Positions 55,702-64,000 of a stretch of 64,000 bases of DNA are shown one piece after another (within the stretch, counting starts at the first letter, position 1; each line of letters starts with the position of its first letter). Source of the stretch: Nigerium sp. (lineage in GTDB: Bacteria > Actinomycetota > Actinomycetes > Propionibacteriales > Propionibacteriaceae); the NCBI GenBank assembly GCA_016711325.1, contig JADJTH010000012.1:186001-250000 (forward strand), written 5' to 3'. The translations under genes were made by a program, and so were the position numbers. The notes beneath the pieces were generated by a model. That model did not search any database. It was not told the origin of the DNA and saw only the letters and a list, made by a program, of their open reading frames with translations.

Positions 55702-57384
55702 ATGACCTCCTCCCCCCCGCCCACCGACTTCATCCACGACGCGATCCGTCGCGACAACGAGGCCGGAACCTACGCGGGGCGGGTGCAGACCCGGTTCCCA
55801 CCCGAGCCCAACGGCTACCTGCACATCGGACACCTGAAGGCGATCACGGTCGACTTCGGCATCGCCGAGGACTTCGGCGGCTCGTGCATGCTGCGCCTCG
55901 ACGACACCAACCCCGACACCGAGGACGTCGAATACGTCGACTCGATCGTCGACGACATCGCCTGGCTCGGCTACACGCCGGCCGAGGTGCGCTACGCGTC
56001 CGACTATTTCGGTCAGCTCTACGCCTGGGCCGAGTACCTCGTCGAGCAGGGGCTCGCGTACGTCGACGACCAGGACGGCGAGACGATCTCGGCGACCCGC
56101 GGCGATTTCTCGACGCCCGGCGTGAACTCGCCGTTCCGCCAGCGCTCGGTCGAGGAGAACCTCGACCTGCTGCGCCGGATGCGCGCCGGCGAGTTCCCCG
56201 ACGGCACGCGGGTGCTGCGCGCCAGGATCGACATGGCCCACGAGAACATGCAGATGCGCGACCCGGTCATGTACCGGATCCGGCACGCGCACCATCACAA
56301 CACCGGCGACGCGTGGCCGATCTACCCCACCTACGACTGGGCGCACGGCCAGAGCGACGCCTTCGAGGGCGTCACCCATTCGCTGTGCACGCTCGAGTTC
56401 GAGTCGCACCGTCCGCTGTACGACTGGTTCCTGGCGAACCTGCCCCTGGATTCGGCCGCGCCGCGCCAGATGGAATTCGCCCGTCTCGAGCTGACCCACA
56501 CGGTCACCTCGAAGCGCCGCCTGCGCACGCTTGTCGAGCAGGGCGTCGTGGACGGCTGGGACGATCCCCGCATGCCCACTCTGCGCGGCCTGCGCCGGCG
56601 CGGCTACCCGGCGTCCGCACTGCGCGCCTTCTGCACCGCCGTCGGCATCACCCGCACCAACACCCGCAAGGCGATCGAGGAACTCGAAAGCTACGTGCGC
56701 CGCGAACTCAACGCGACCGCGCAGCGGCGCATGACCGTGCTGCGCCCGCTGAAGCTGGTGCTGACCAACTGGCCCACGGACGCCGACGGCAACCCCGTCG
56801 TGGAGCACTTCGAGATCGCCAACAACCCCGAGAACGCCGAGGACGGCACCCGCCAGGTCGCGTTCTCCGGCGAACTGTGGATCGAGGCCGACGACTTCGC
56901 CGAGGTTCCGCCGCCGAAGTACTTCCGGCTCTCCCCCGGGCGCGAGGTGCGGCTACGCGGCGCCTACTTCGTCACGGCGACGGACGTCGTGAAGGACGCC
57001 GACGGCACCATCGCGCAGGTGAACGCCACCTACGATCCCGCCAGCCGCGGCGGCAACTCTCCCGACGGCCGCAAGGTGAAGTCGACGATGCACTGGGTGT
57101 CGGCGGCGCATGCGGCCCCCCTCACGGTCGCCCTGTACGACCGCCTGTTCTCGACGGCGGCGCCCGGTGCGTCCACCGGCGAGCCGCTCGACGACGTCAA
57201 CCCGCGCAGCCGCGAACTGCTGACCGGCTGCCAGGCCGAGGCGGCGCTCGCCGAGGCGGGCCCCGGCCAGGTCGTCCAGTTCGAGCGCCTCGGCTATTTC
57301 GCCGCGGACGCCCGCAGCCCGGGCCTGTTCCATCGCACGGTGGGCCTGCGCGATGAGTGGGCGGCGGCGCAGCGCCGGCGGTGA
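55702..57384 (+). CDS. glnS: Glutaminyl-tRNA synthetase
   Basis: 560 residues. Class I motifs: HIGH as LHIGHLKAI near residue 40, KMSKS-like VTSKRR near 270, and a C-terminal GlnRS anticodon-binding part (ELWIEADDFAEVPPPKYFRL, SPGREVRLRGAYFV). The Gln-specific body (DDTNPDTEDVEYVDSI, YPTYDWAHGQSDAFEGVTHSLC) separates it from GltX. Most actinobacteria form Gln-tRNA with GatCAB; a direct GlnRS is a lineage-limited or transferred trait. Confidence 0.93.
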   Translation: MTSSPPPTDFIHDAIRRDNEAGTYAGRVQTRFPPEPNGYLHIGHLKAITVDFGIAEDFGGSCMLRLDDTNPDTEDVEYVDSIVDDIAWLGYTPAEVRYASDYFGQLYAWAEYLVEQGLAYVDDQDGETISATRGDFSTPGVNSPFRQRSVEENLDLLRRMRAGEFPDGTRVLRARIDMAHENMQMRDPVMYRIRHAHHHNTGDAWPIYPTYDWAHGQSDAFEGVTHSLCTLEFESHRPLYDWFLANLPLDSAAPRQMEFARLELTHTVTSKRRLRTLVEQGVVDGWDDPRMPTLRGLRRRGYPASALRAFCTAVGITRTNTRKAIEELESYVRRELNATAQRRMTVLRPLKLVLTNWPTDADGNPVVEHFEIANNPENAEDGTRQVAFSGELWIEADDFAEVPPPKYFRLSPGREVRLRGAYFVTATDVVKDADGTIAQVNATYDPASRGGNSPDGRKVKSTMHWVSAAHAAPLTVALYDRLFSTAAPGASTGEPLDDVNPRSRELLTGCQAEAALAEAGPGQVVQFERLGYFAADARSPGLFHRTVGLRDEWAAAQRRR

Positions 57385-57404
57385 GCGTCGTAGGCTGACC
57401 GTTC

Positions 57405-58589
57405 GTGTCCGCCTCCTTCCATCCCGTCCGCGCGCGTGCGGGCATCTCGCTGTTCTTCTTCACCAACGGCGCGATGATGGCGGGCATCCTGCCCCGCTAT
57501 CCCGAGATCAAGGCGGCCTTCGAGCTGTCGAACACGGCGTTCGGGTTCATGGTGGCCGCCGGACCGCTGGCGTCGGTCGCCGCATCGTCGCTGCCCGCGC
57601 CGCTGATCCGCCGCTTCGGTGCGCAGCGGGTCGCGCTCGCCTGGACCTGCGCGATGGCCGCCGCCATGGTGCTGGCCGGCTTCGCGCCGCACGTCGGGGT
57701 GTTCGCGCTCGCCCTGGGCCTGGCGGGCTTCTCCGACGCGATCGTGGACGCCGGACAGAACGTGCACGGCGTCCGGGTGGAGGACGCCTACGGCAAGACG
57801 ATCATCAACTCGCTGCACGCGCTGTGGAGCCTCGGCGCGACGACCGGCGGGCTGGTCGGGGCGTGGGCGGCGTCGCGGCAGATCCCGCTGCCGGTGCACC
57901 TGACCGGCGTCGCGATCGTCCTGATCGCGCTGGCGGCGCTGGCGACCGCGCTCGGGCGGCTGCCCGGCGACCAGCGTCCGGTGGTGGCGACCGAGTCGGA
58001 GATCACGCCGCCGACGAAGCTCCCTCCCGGCGCGTGGGGGATGATCCTGCCGCTGGTGGTCCTGTGCATCGCGGGGGTCGCCGTCGAGGACGTCGCCGCC
58101 AACTGGGGGGCGCTCTACCTGGTGCAGGTGGTGGGCGCGACCGCCGCGTTCGGCGGCATCGGCTACACGGTGATGATCGGAGCCCAGTTCATCGGACGCC
58201 TCCTCGGCGATCCGGCGACCGACCGGTGGGGCAGCGTCGCCGTGATCCGCATGGGCGGGGCGATGATCGCGGTCGGCGGCGTCCTGGTGATCGCGTTCCC
58301 GGTGGCACCGGTCGTCATGGTCGGCTACGCGCTGTGCGGCTACGGCTGCGCGACGGTCGTCCCGACGGCGTACGCGGCCGCCGGACGCCTCCCGGGCCTT
58401 CCGGTCGGCGCGGGCATCACCTACGTGAGCTGGCTGATGCGTGTGGGATTCGTGGCGACCTCGCCGGTCATCGGCTCGCTGTCCGACCTGACCAGTCTTC
58501 GGGTCTCGCTGGGTCTGCTCGCGGTGGTCGGCGTCGCGATCGTCTACCTGGCACGCGTCGTCCGGCCCGCGGAGCAGGCGTCCGTCTGA
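57405..58589 (+). CDS. MFS transporter
   Basis: 394 residues from GTG 57405. Twelve helices, first loop FELSNTAFGFMVAAGPLASVA, GFSDAIVDAGQNVHGVRVEDAYGK, and YTVMIGAQFIGRLLGDPATDRWG (MFS A-like signature). Similar to YbjJ-type transporters of unknown substrate. It starts 20 bp after glnS and may be read through. Confidence 0.83.
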   Translation: MSASFHPVRARAGISLFFFTNGAMMAGILPRYPEIKAAFELSNTAFGFMVAAGPLASVAASSLPAPLIRRFGAQRVALAWTCAMAAAMVLAGFAPHVGVFALALGLAGFSDAIVDAGQNVHGVRVEDAYGKTIINSLHALWSLGATTGGLVGAWAASRQIPLPVHLTGVAIVLIALAALATALGRLPGDQRPVVATESEITPPTKLPPGAWGMILPLVVLCIAGVAVEDVAANWGALYLVQVVGATAAFGGIGYTVMIGAQFIGRLLGDPATDRWGSVAVIRMGGAMIAVGGVLVIAFPVAPVVMVGYALCGYGCATVVPTAYAAAGRLPGLPVGAGITYVSWLMRVGFVATSPVIGSLSDLTSLRVSLGLLAVVGVAIVYLARVVRPAEQASV

Positions 58590-58610
58590 GCGCGGATCGG
58601 TTCGTGCGCA

Positions 58611-58657
58611 GGATAGGAACTCTTGCGCACGATATTCCGTAGGCAAACGTTCCTTCC
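58611..58657. repeat. Second copy of the dispersed hairpin element
   Basis: An imperfect hairpin (arms GGAACTCTTGC and GCAAACGTTCC, 9 of 11 paired) whose reverse complement aligns closely with the hairpin at 44360-44404, sharing TTGCCT-x-CGGAAT and flanking GGAAG/GAAC blocks. It stands between two plus-strand genes. Two copies in one window suggest a REP-like or mini-element family. Confidence 0.55.
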
Positions 58658-58705
58658 GTGGGCGTGAGCACTCGCCTGGGATGATCCGGCGTGCCAGAGT
58701 GAGGC

Positions 58706-60448
58706 ATGGCGACAGCACCCCGCACGACGTTGACGTTCCTCGGCGCGGCCGGCACGGTGACCGGCTCCAAGTACCTGCTGACGGTCGGCGACCGCCGGAT
58801 CCTCGTCGACTCGGGCCTGTTCCAGGGCGAGAAGAAGTGGCGCCTCAAGAACTGGGAGCCGTTCCCGGTCGAGCCGGGTTCCCTGTCCGACGTGCTCCTC
58901 ACCCACGCCCACCTCGACCACGTGGGCTACCTGCCCGTGCTGACCCGCACCGGATTCACCGGGCCGATCTGGTGCACCGAGGGAACCCGGCAGCTGGCCG
59001 AGATCGTCCTGCGGGACGCCGCCAAGCTGCAGGAACAAGAAGCCGAGGACGCCAACGAACGCGGCTACTCCAAGCACCACCCGGCCCAGCCTCTGTACAC
59101 GACCGCCGACGTCGAGGCGATGCTCGGGCAGTTCGTCGCCCTGGAGTACGACGCCGACTTCGAGCTCACCGGCAACGAACGCCCGGGATTCGGCGCCGAT
59201 CCCGACGAGCGGATCACGATCCGGCTCACCCGCGCCGGCCACATCCTCGGCTCGGCGTCCATCAACGTGTGGACGCCCACGGCATCGGTCCTGTTCTCCG
59301 GCGATCTCGGACGCCGCGAGCACCCGGTCCTCAAGCCGCGCGAGATTCCCGCCGAGGGTGCGCCGTTTGTCCTGGTCGAATCGACGTACGGCGACCGCGA
59401 CCACCCCGTGCCGGTCAACCTTCCGCACGAGGGCTTCGCGGACGTCATCCGCCGGACCATCGCCCGAGGCGGCACGGTGCTGGTGCCGGCGTTCGCGATC
59501 GACCGCACCGAGGTCGTCCTCAAGACCATCTCGGAACTCGAACGCGACCAGCGCATCCCCGACGTGCCGGTCTACGTGAACTCGCCGATGGGCACCCGCG
59601 CACTGCGGGTCTACCAGACCCTCACCGACGAACTGCGCGACGACCTGCGCCCGGACGAGTTCGTCGCCATCCCCGACCTGACCGCCGTCGAATCGACCGA
59701 GGACTCGATCAGACTCACCGAACCGGGTGGGCACGGGCCGGCCGTGATCATCTCGTCGTCCGGCATGGCGACGGGCGGGCGCGTCCTGCGTCACCTCGAA
59801 GAGCTGCTGCCGGATCCGAAGAACGCCGTGGTGCTGACCGGCTACCAGGGCATCGGCACGCGCGGGCGTCACCTGTCCGACGGCGCGGGTCAGATCAAGA
59901 TCCGCGGCACCTATGTGCCGGTGCGCGCCGAGGTGTTCCACGACCGCGAGTTCAGCGTGCACGCCGACCGCACCGACATCATGAGCTGGCTGGCCGCGCT
60001 CGACCCACGCCCGACGCAGGTGTTCTGCATCCACGGAGAACCGGATTCCGCCGCGGCCCTCGCCGCGCGAATCAAGGCCGATCTCGGCGTCCAGGCCATC
60101 GCCCCGCGCCTGGGCGAAGTGGTGCTGCTGGACGCCACGGAGATTCCGGCCCACGCCGGCGTCCGCGCGGTGATGACCCCGCCGGTCGCGCGGGCGCCGC
60201 GCCAGGAGGTGCGCGGCTGGTTCGCCTACGCGCCGCTGACCGGCCCGCTGCCGGACGGTCGCCCGTCCTACCGCCTGCTCACGGGCGCGCCGGGCGACGA
60301 GTTCGACCACCTGGTCAGCGCGGCGATGGGCGAGGGCTACGGACCGAGCGGGCCGCCCGTGCTGGTGGCGACGTCGAACGGGATCCTCGCCGCCCAGGCG
60401 GTCACCTGGCAGGCGCCCTGGCCCGAGGCGCCCGGAGGGATCGGCTGA
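58706..60448 (+). CDS. Beta-CASP-type metallo-beta-lactamase RNA nuclease
   Basis: 580 residues. MBL motif HAHLDHVG (His67, His69, Asp71, His72), then DLGRREHPV, and beta-CASP regions (ESTYGDRDHP, SSSGMATGGRVLRHLEE, FSVHADRTDIMSWL, CIHGEPDSA). This is the family of 3'-processing/ribonucleases. The last ~100 residues (after KADLGVQAIAPRLGE) are an extra segment beyond the usual ~460 residues, with no recognised fold. Confidence 0.88.
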   Translation: MATAPRTTLTFLGAAGTVTGSKYLLTVGDRRILVDSGLFQGEKKWRLKNWEPFPVEPGSLSDVLLTHAHLDHVGYLPVLTRTGFTGPIWCTEGTRQLAEIVLRDAAKLQEQEAEDANERGYSKHHPAQPLYTTADVEAMLGQFVALEYDADFELTGNERPGFGADPDERITIRLTRAGHILGSASINVWTPTASVLFSGDLGRREHPVLKPREIPAEGAPFVLVESTYGDRDHPVPVNLPHEGFADVIRRTIARGGTVLVPAFAIDRTEVVLKTISELERDQRIPDVPVYVNSPMGTRALRVYQTLTDELRDDLRPDEFVAIPDLTAVESTEDSIRLTEPGGHGPAVIISSSGMATGGRVLRHLEELLPDPKNAVVLTGYQGIGTRGRHLSDGAGQIKIRGTYVPVRAEVFHDREFSVHADRTDIMSWLAALDPRPTQVFCIHGEPDSAAALAARIKADLGVQAIAPRLGEVVLLDATEIPAHAGVRAVMTPPVARAPRQEVRGWFAYAPLTGPLPDGRPSYRLLTGAPGDEFDHLVSAAMGEGYGPSGPPVLVATSNGILAAQAVTWQAPWPEAPGGIG

Positions 60449-60462
60449 GCGCCTGACATGGC

Positions 60463-60498
60463 GGACACCCGTGGCCCTCAGTCGGGCCACAGGTGTCC
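60463..60498. terminator. Hairpin terminator after the RNase gene
   Basis: Arms GGACACCCGTGGCCC (60463-60477) and GGGCCACAGGTGTCC (60484-60498) pair with one mismatch over a 6-nt loop, followed by a weak T-rich CATCTTT. It lies just after the nuclease stop. Confidence 0.75.
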
Positions 60499-60586
60499 GT
60501 CATCTTTCGCGGGCACGGGTGGCGACAGCGCACCGCGCTCGCCCGCCTCCACCGCCAGCACGTCGGTCGGGTTGGCGAGGCGCGCC

Positions 60587-60817
60587 GTGTTCGTGCTCCG
60601 TCCACCGGTCCATGCCCTCGCCGTCAAGGTGCTCTCCACGGTGGTCGTCACTTCGATGAGCAGGCTCGTCGTCCTCACCCTCCGCGCCGTCGTCGGCCCC
60701 TTCTCGGCCATCTGGTACACCCTGATGTCCCTCGGACGCCGGCGCGAGCAGGCGGGTCAGCCGGTACTGCCCGCCTGGATGCGTCAGCCCTCCCCGCAGG
60801 CGCCGGGGCAGGCCTGA
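60587..60817 (+). CDS. Possible small membrane-associated protein
   Basis: 76 residues from GTG 60587, in frame to a stop at 60817. A hydrophobic segment (HALAVKVLSTVVVTSMSRLVVLTLRAVVGPFSAIW) is followed by a basic/Pro tail (RRREQAGQPVLPAWMRQPSP). No family recognised and no good ribosome-binding site. It would account for part of the 440-bp gap 60449-60888; the rest holds the terminator and nothing else visible. Confidence 0.35.
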   Translation: MFVLRPPVHALAVKVLSTVVVTSMSRLVVLTLRAVVGPFSAIWYTLMSLGRRREQAGQPVLPAWMRQPSPQAPGQA

Positions 60818-60888
60818 CGCCCTGATCGCCGAACGTTCCCGACCTCGGGGGGTTGCGGGAATCCCGGCCTCGGGTGTCCGATAGCGGG

Positions 60889-61398
60889 ATGCAGATCCTT
60901 GTCGAACTCGGCGACGTCGCCGTGGCCCGCGCGGCCAGGGAGCACCTTCCCACGATCGCTCGTCTCCTGGCCGACGACCCCACCTCGCCGCAGTACGTCG
61001 CCACCACCACCCTCGTTTCCGACGACATCGTCGGCCCGCTCCGCGAGGTGCTCGACCTGGAGCCGTACTTCGACCGTATCGACGCCGACCCCAACCAGTT
61101 GCTGGCGGTGGTGCTGGACGAGGGCGACCGCGTGATCGGCACGTTCCAGCTCACGATGCTGCCCACGCTGGCCCGCGGGTGCGCCATCCAGGCGATCGTG
61201 TCGGCCGCGCGCATTCGGGCGGGATCCGACAGCCTCGCGGTGGCCAAGCGGGTGTTCGCCTGGGTCATCGAGCACGCCCGGAACCAGGGCGCCCGGGTCT
61301 TGGTGGTCGTCGCCGACAAGGATCGCGCCCACATGCACGGCTTCTTCACCACGATGGGGTTCCGGACGAGCCACGACGGGCTCGTCCTTCCCCTTTGA
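60889..61398 (+). CDS. GNAT-family N-acetyltransferase
   Basis: 169 residues from ATG 60889. Acetyl-CoA motif is weak (AIVSAARIRAGSDSLAVAKRVFAWVIEHARNQGARVLVVV), with the later KDRAHMHGFFTTMGFRTSHDGLVLPL typical of GNAT ends. Substrate unknown. Confidence 0.8.
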   Translation: MQILVELGDVAVARAAREHLPTIARLLADDPTSPQYVATTTLVSDDIVGPLREVLDLEPYFDRIDADPNQLLAVVLDEGDRVIGTFQLTMLPTLARGCAIQAIVSAARIRAGSDSLAVAKRVFAWVIEHARNQGARVLVVVADKDRAHMHGFFTTMGFRTSHDGLVLPL

Positions 61399-61515
61399 CG
61401 GTGAAGGAATCCCCGATTCGAATCCGGCTGACGCCGTCAGCGCTTGTCGGCTCGACCGATCGGTCACACGTCTCATTCGACTGACAGACAGGCTTGGCCG
61501 TGCCGCCCGCTCGGC

Positions 61516-62019
61516 TTAGCCGCCCGGATTGAGCCTCGCGAGCGAGGCTGCGAGCGCCGTCGCGTACGCGCACCAGCCCGCGTACGCGACCAGGCCCGCC
61601 GCCTTGGGCCCCGTCTTCAGGCCGCGGCGCGCCAGGTCTGTCGAGGACGCCGCGAGCAGCGCCGCGCCCGCGGTCGCCAGCGGCAGGTTCCTGGCCCGGA
61701 AGAACAGGCCCGACCAGGCGGCGTTCAGCGTGAGGTTCACGGCGAGCGCCCGCCCGTAGTCGGACGCCTCGGCATCGCGCCGCTGCGTCTCCAGGTCGTG
61801 GATGACCGCGGTGGAGGTGACGGCGATGATCGCGTACAGCGACGTCCACGCCACGGGGAACGCCCATCGCGGGGGCTGGAATGCGGGCTTGCGCAGCTTC
61901 TCGTACCACGGATCGTCCGGCGCGGTGAGCAGCGAACCCACCACCGCGCAGGTCGCGACGCCGGCGCCGACCTTGGCGAGCGTGAGGCCCCAGGCGGGGC
62001 CGCGCGTCGAGCGGTTCAT
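61516..62019 (-). CDS. tspO: TspO/MBR-family tryptophan-rich membrane protein
   Basis: 167 residues from ATG 62019, behind AGGAGA. Five helices with landmarks WYEKLRKPAFQPPRWAFPVAW and NLTLNAAWSGLFFRARN. TspO binds porphyrins and tetrapyrroles and modulates stress; it fits a window rich in cobalamin and haem enzymes. The N-terminal insert before WYEKL (residues 1-37) is longer than in many bacterial TspO proteins. Confidence 0.88.
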   Translation of the reverse strand: MNRSTRGPAWGLTLAKVGAGVATCAVVGSLLTAPDDPWYEKLRKPAFQPPRWAFPVAWTSLYAIIAVTSTAVIHDLETQRRDAEASDYGRALAVNLTLNAAWSGLFFRARNLPLATAGAALLAASSTDLARRGLKTGPKAAGLVAYAGWCAYATALAASLARLNPGG

Positions 62020-62150
62020 GGACCGTCTCCTCTCGGTTGGGGGTACCCCTTCACCGTAGGCGTCCGGTCGGCAGCGGACAATGCTCGGGCCCCGTAGGCT
62101 CGGGCGACAACACGGCCGCGACCCACCCGGCCTGACGAGGAGAGGGACGA

Positions 62151-63074
62151 ATGAGGAACACGGTGCAGGCCCCCGCGGCGGTGGTGATGGTGCGCCCGCA
62201 TCACTTCACCCCCAACCCCGAGACGGCCGCCGACAACGCCTTTCAGCTGCCGCGTCCCGAGCTGACGTCCGAGTCGATCGCGGCGCGCGCGCTGCGCGAG
62301 TTCGATGAGGTCGTCCGCAGGCTGATGCGCCACGGCGTCCGGGTGCACGTCTTCGACGACCTCGGCACGGACACGCCCGACTCGGTGTTCCCGAACAACT
62401 GGTTCTCGACCCACCACGGCGGCCGGGTGGTCGTCTATCCGATGGCGGCGCCGAGCCGGCGCGGGGAGCGGCGCGCCGACATCGTCGAGATGCTGAAGCG
62501 CGACTACCGCGTCCAGGAGGTGATCGACTACTCGGGCCTCGAGAACGACCGGCTGTTCCTCGAGGGCACCGGCGCCATGATCCTCGACCACATCGAACGC
62601 GTCGCCTACGTGGGGGCCTCGCATCGCGCCGATCCGATCATCCTGGAGCGGTTCTGTACCCATCTCGGCTACGAGCCGATGGTGTTCCCCAACGAGGATC
62701 CGACCGGCGCCTCGATCTACCACACCAACGTCATCATGAGCATCGCCACGGAGTTCGCCATCGTGTGCACGGAGGTGATGACCGACGCCGGCCGCCGCGA
62801 CGAGATCCTCGCCCGGCTTCGCGCGTCCGGGCGCGACATCATCGATCTCAGCTGGGATCAGGTCACCGACTTCTGCGGCAACGGCCTCGAGCTCACCGGC
62901 ACGGGCGGACGCCTCTTCGCCTGCTCGCGGCGCGCCGCGGACGGCTTCACCGACGAGCAGCGGGCGGCCATCGGGCGCTCGGCGACGATCGTCGCGATCG
63001 ACGTTCCCACGATCGAGTTGGCCGGCGGGTCGGTGCGCTGCATGCTCGCCGGCATCCACCTGACCGCGCGCTGA
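62151..63074 (+). CDS. ctlX: CtlX/arginine-deiminase-like hydrolase
   Basis: 307 residues from ATG 62151 after GAGGAGAGG. Amidinotransferase-fold motifs: SVFPNNWFSTHHGG, LEGTGAMILDHIERVAYVG, IYHTNVIMSIATEFAIVC, and the C-terminal Cys in GGSVRCMLAGIH (Cys297). Matches the CtlX/citrulline utilisation group; the substrate is citrulline or a related guanidine/ureide. No partner genes of that pathway lie here. Confidence 0.85.
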   Translation: MRNTVQAPAAVVMVRPHHFTPNPETAADNAFQLPRPELTSESIAARALREFDEVVRRLMRHGVRVHVFDDLGTDTPDSVFPNNWFSTHHGGRVVVYPMAAPSRRGERRADIVEMLKRDYRVQEVIDYSGLENDRLFLEGTGAMILDHIERVAYVGASHRADPIILERFCTHLGYEPMVFPNEDPTGASIYHTNVIMSIATEFAIVCTEVMTDAGRRDEILARLRASGRDIIDLSWDQVTDFCGNGLELTGTGGRLFACSRRAADGFTDEQRAAIGRSATIVAIDVPTIELAGGSVRCMLAGIHLTAR

Positions 63075-63099
63075 CGGTCCGGTCGCCCGGACGCCGGGC

Positions 63100-63993
63100 T
63101 CAGCGCATCAGGGCGTGGGCGAGCGCCTCGACGAGGGTGCCCTGCGAGAATCTGAACCCGGACGCCACCAGCTTGCCCGCCGACACGCGCTGGTCGGTGT
63201 CGATCATCTGGTCGTACCCGGCCGCGCCGAGCACGGCCTTCGGACCGAGGGCGGGCGTCGGGATCGCCGACGGCCGGTGCAGCACACGGCCGAGGGTGGC
63301 CGCGAACTCGCCGTGGCTCACCGGACGCGGGGCGACGAGATTCACCGGGCCCGACAATGCCGGCGTCGCGAGCGCGTGGACGTACCCGCGCACGGCGTCG
63401 TCCAGGCCGATCCACGACATCCAGGCCGCGGCCTTCGTGAGGCGTCCACCCATGCCGATCGAGAACAGCGGCACCTGCGGGGCGAGCGCGCCGCCGCCCT
63501 CGCTGAGCACGATGCCGGTGCGCAGGAACACCGCGCGCGCCCCGGCCGCGGTGACGGGGCGGGCGGCGTCCTCCCAATCGCGCACGACGTCGGCCAGGAG
63601 GCCCTCGCCGGGGGCGGCGTCCTCGGTGAGCAGTTCATCCGGGCGGCGGGCGCCGTAGAGGCCGATCGCGGACGCCTGCACCCAGACCGGCACCCGCACG
63701 GCCGCCGCGGCGCCCGCGAGAGTGCCGGTGGAGTCGAGGCGCGAGGCGCGGATCTTCTTCGTGTGGGCGGCCGTGAACCGGCCACCGATCGAATGCCCGG
63801 ACAGGTTGACCACCGCGTCGGCGCCCTCCAGGATCCGCGGGTCGAGCCGGTGGCGCGCCGGATCCCAGCGGGCCGTGCCGGGCCCGGGGCGTCCGGAGCG
63901 CACCAGCCGCACCACGTCGTGACCGGACGCCGTGAGCAGCGCCGCGACCTGGGTGCCGATCAGGCCGGACGCCCCCGCCATCACCACGCGCAT
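63100..63993 (-). CDS. TIGR01777-family NAD(P)-dependent epimerase
   Basis: 297 residues. Short-chain/epimerase fold with MAGASGLIGTQVAALLTASGHDVVRLVRSG at the start and YGARRPDELLTEDAAPGEG later; the SulA-like TIGR01777 group (DUF1731) commonly has this and the C-terminal PTPALGPKAVLG. The role is uncertain. It is transcribed towards ctlX, and its start is near the right edge; the gene appears complete. Confidence 0.85.
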   Translation of the reverse strand: MRVVMAGASGLIGTQVAALLTASGHDVVRLVRSGRPGPGTARWDPARHRLDPRILEGADAVVNLSGHSIGGRFTAAHTKKIRASRLDSTGTLAGAAAAVRVPVWVQASAIGLYGARRPDELLTEDAAPGEGLLADVVRDWEDAARPVTAAGARAVFLRTGIVLSEGGGALAPQVPLFSIGMGGRLTKAAAWMSWIGLDDAVRGYVHALATPALSGPVNLVAPRPVSHGEFAATLGRVLHRPSAIPTPALGPKAVLGAAGYDQMIDTDQRVSAGKLVASGFRFSQGTLVEALAHALMR

Positions 63994-64000
63994 CGGAGGC

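Overview
The window is high-GC, gene-dense actinobacterial chromosome. A Propionibacteriaceae-like host is the best guess, because cobalamin genes, a cobalamin riboswitch on a metal transporter, a single-chain pyruvate:ferredoxin oxidoreductase, cytochrome bd and class II fumarase occur together with a MhuD-like haem oxygenase. The taxon is inference; no rRNA or other firm marker is present. Both ends cut through chromosome: the left edge interrupts a minus-strand gene, and the right edge ends just after a complete epimerase gene.

Layout. 0-6.5 kb: a BlaI-type repressor divergent from a complete cydABDC bd-oxidase operon. 6.5-9.3 kb: a compositionally different patch with a self-regulated Fic protein, a remnant ORF and a frameshifted MFS transporter. 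9.4-17.1 kb: a three-gene redox cluster (GltD-like flavoprotein, NifJ, dihydroorotate-dehydrogenase-like) and a glycosyltransferase. 17.2-20.4 kb: the copper operon csoR-copZ-like-copA. 20.4-23.3 kb: DnaA-box cluster and intein-containing dnaB. 23.6-27.6 kb: rhodanese, ECF sigma/anti-sigma pair with a DUF5134-like membrane protein, GNAT, ferritin, and an ArsC remnant. 28.1-33.3 kb: cobalamin-riboswitch-controlled Nik/Dpp-type ABC transporter. 33.4-37.9 kb: a beta-glucoside PTS operon with its BglG-type antiterminator and a visible RAT/terminator. 38.7-47.4 kb: acyl-CoA ligase, FNT channel, M23 peptidase, a degenerate DNA ligase, fumarase, haem oxygenase. 47.5-52.6 kb: cobalamin genes cobT, cobS, cobU, a phosphatase, precorrin-2 dehydrogenase and cobA. 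52.9-64 kb: mostly housekeeping genes, including glnS, a beta-CASP nuclease, a membrane/cytochrome b5 fusion, TspO and CtlX.

Themes. Oxygen and redox (BlaI, bd oxidase, NifJ cluster) may share one regulator, because GTAGTA-type operators lie before both cydA and the NifJ cluster. Copper handling spans CsoR/CopA and probably the ECF pair: a CxCGPxCxC cysteine module occurs in both the CopZ-like chaperone and the anti-sigma factor. Cobalt uptake under riboswitch control fits the downstream cobalamin assembly genes. The leads I would follow first are the DnaA boxes before dnaB, the BlaI operator pair, the shared Cys module, the riboswitch-controlled transporter, the dead ligase, and the roughly tenfold excess of the heptamer GGACGCC/GGCGTCC across the core genes with relative depletion in the Fic/MFS patch.
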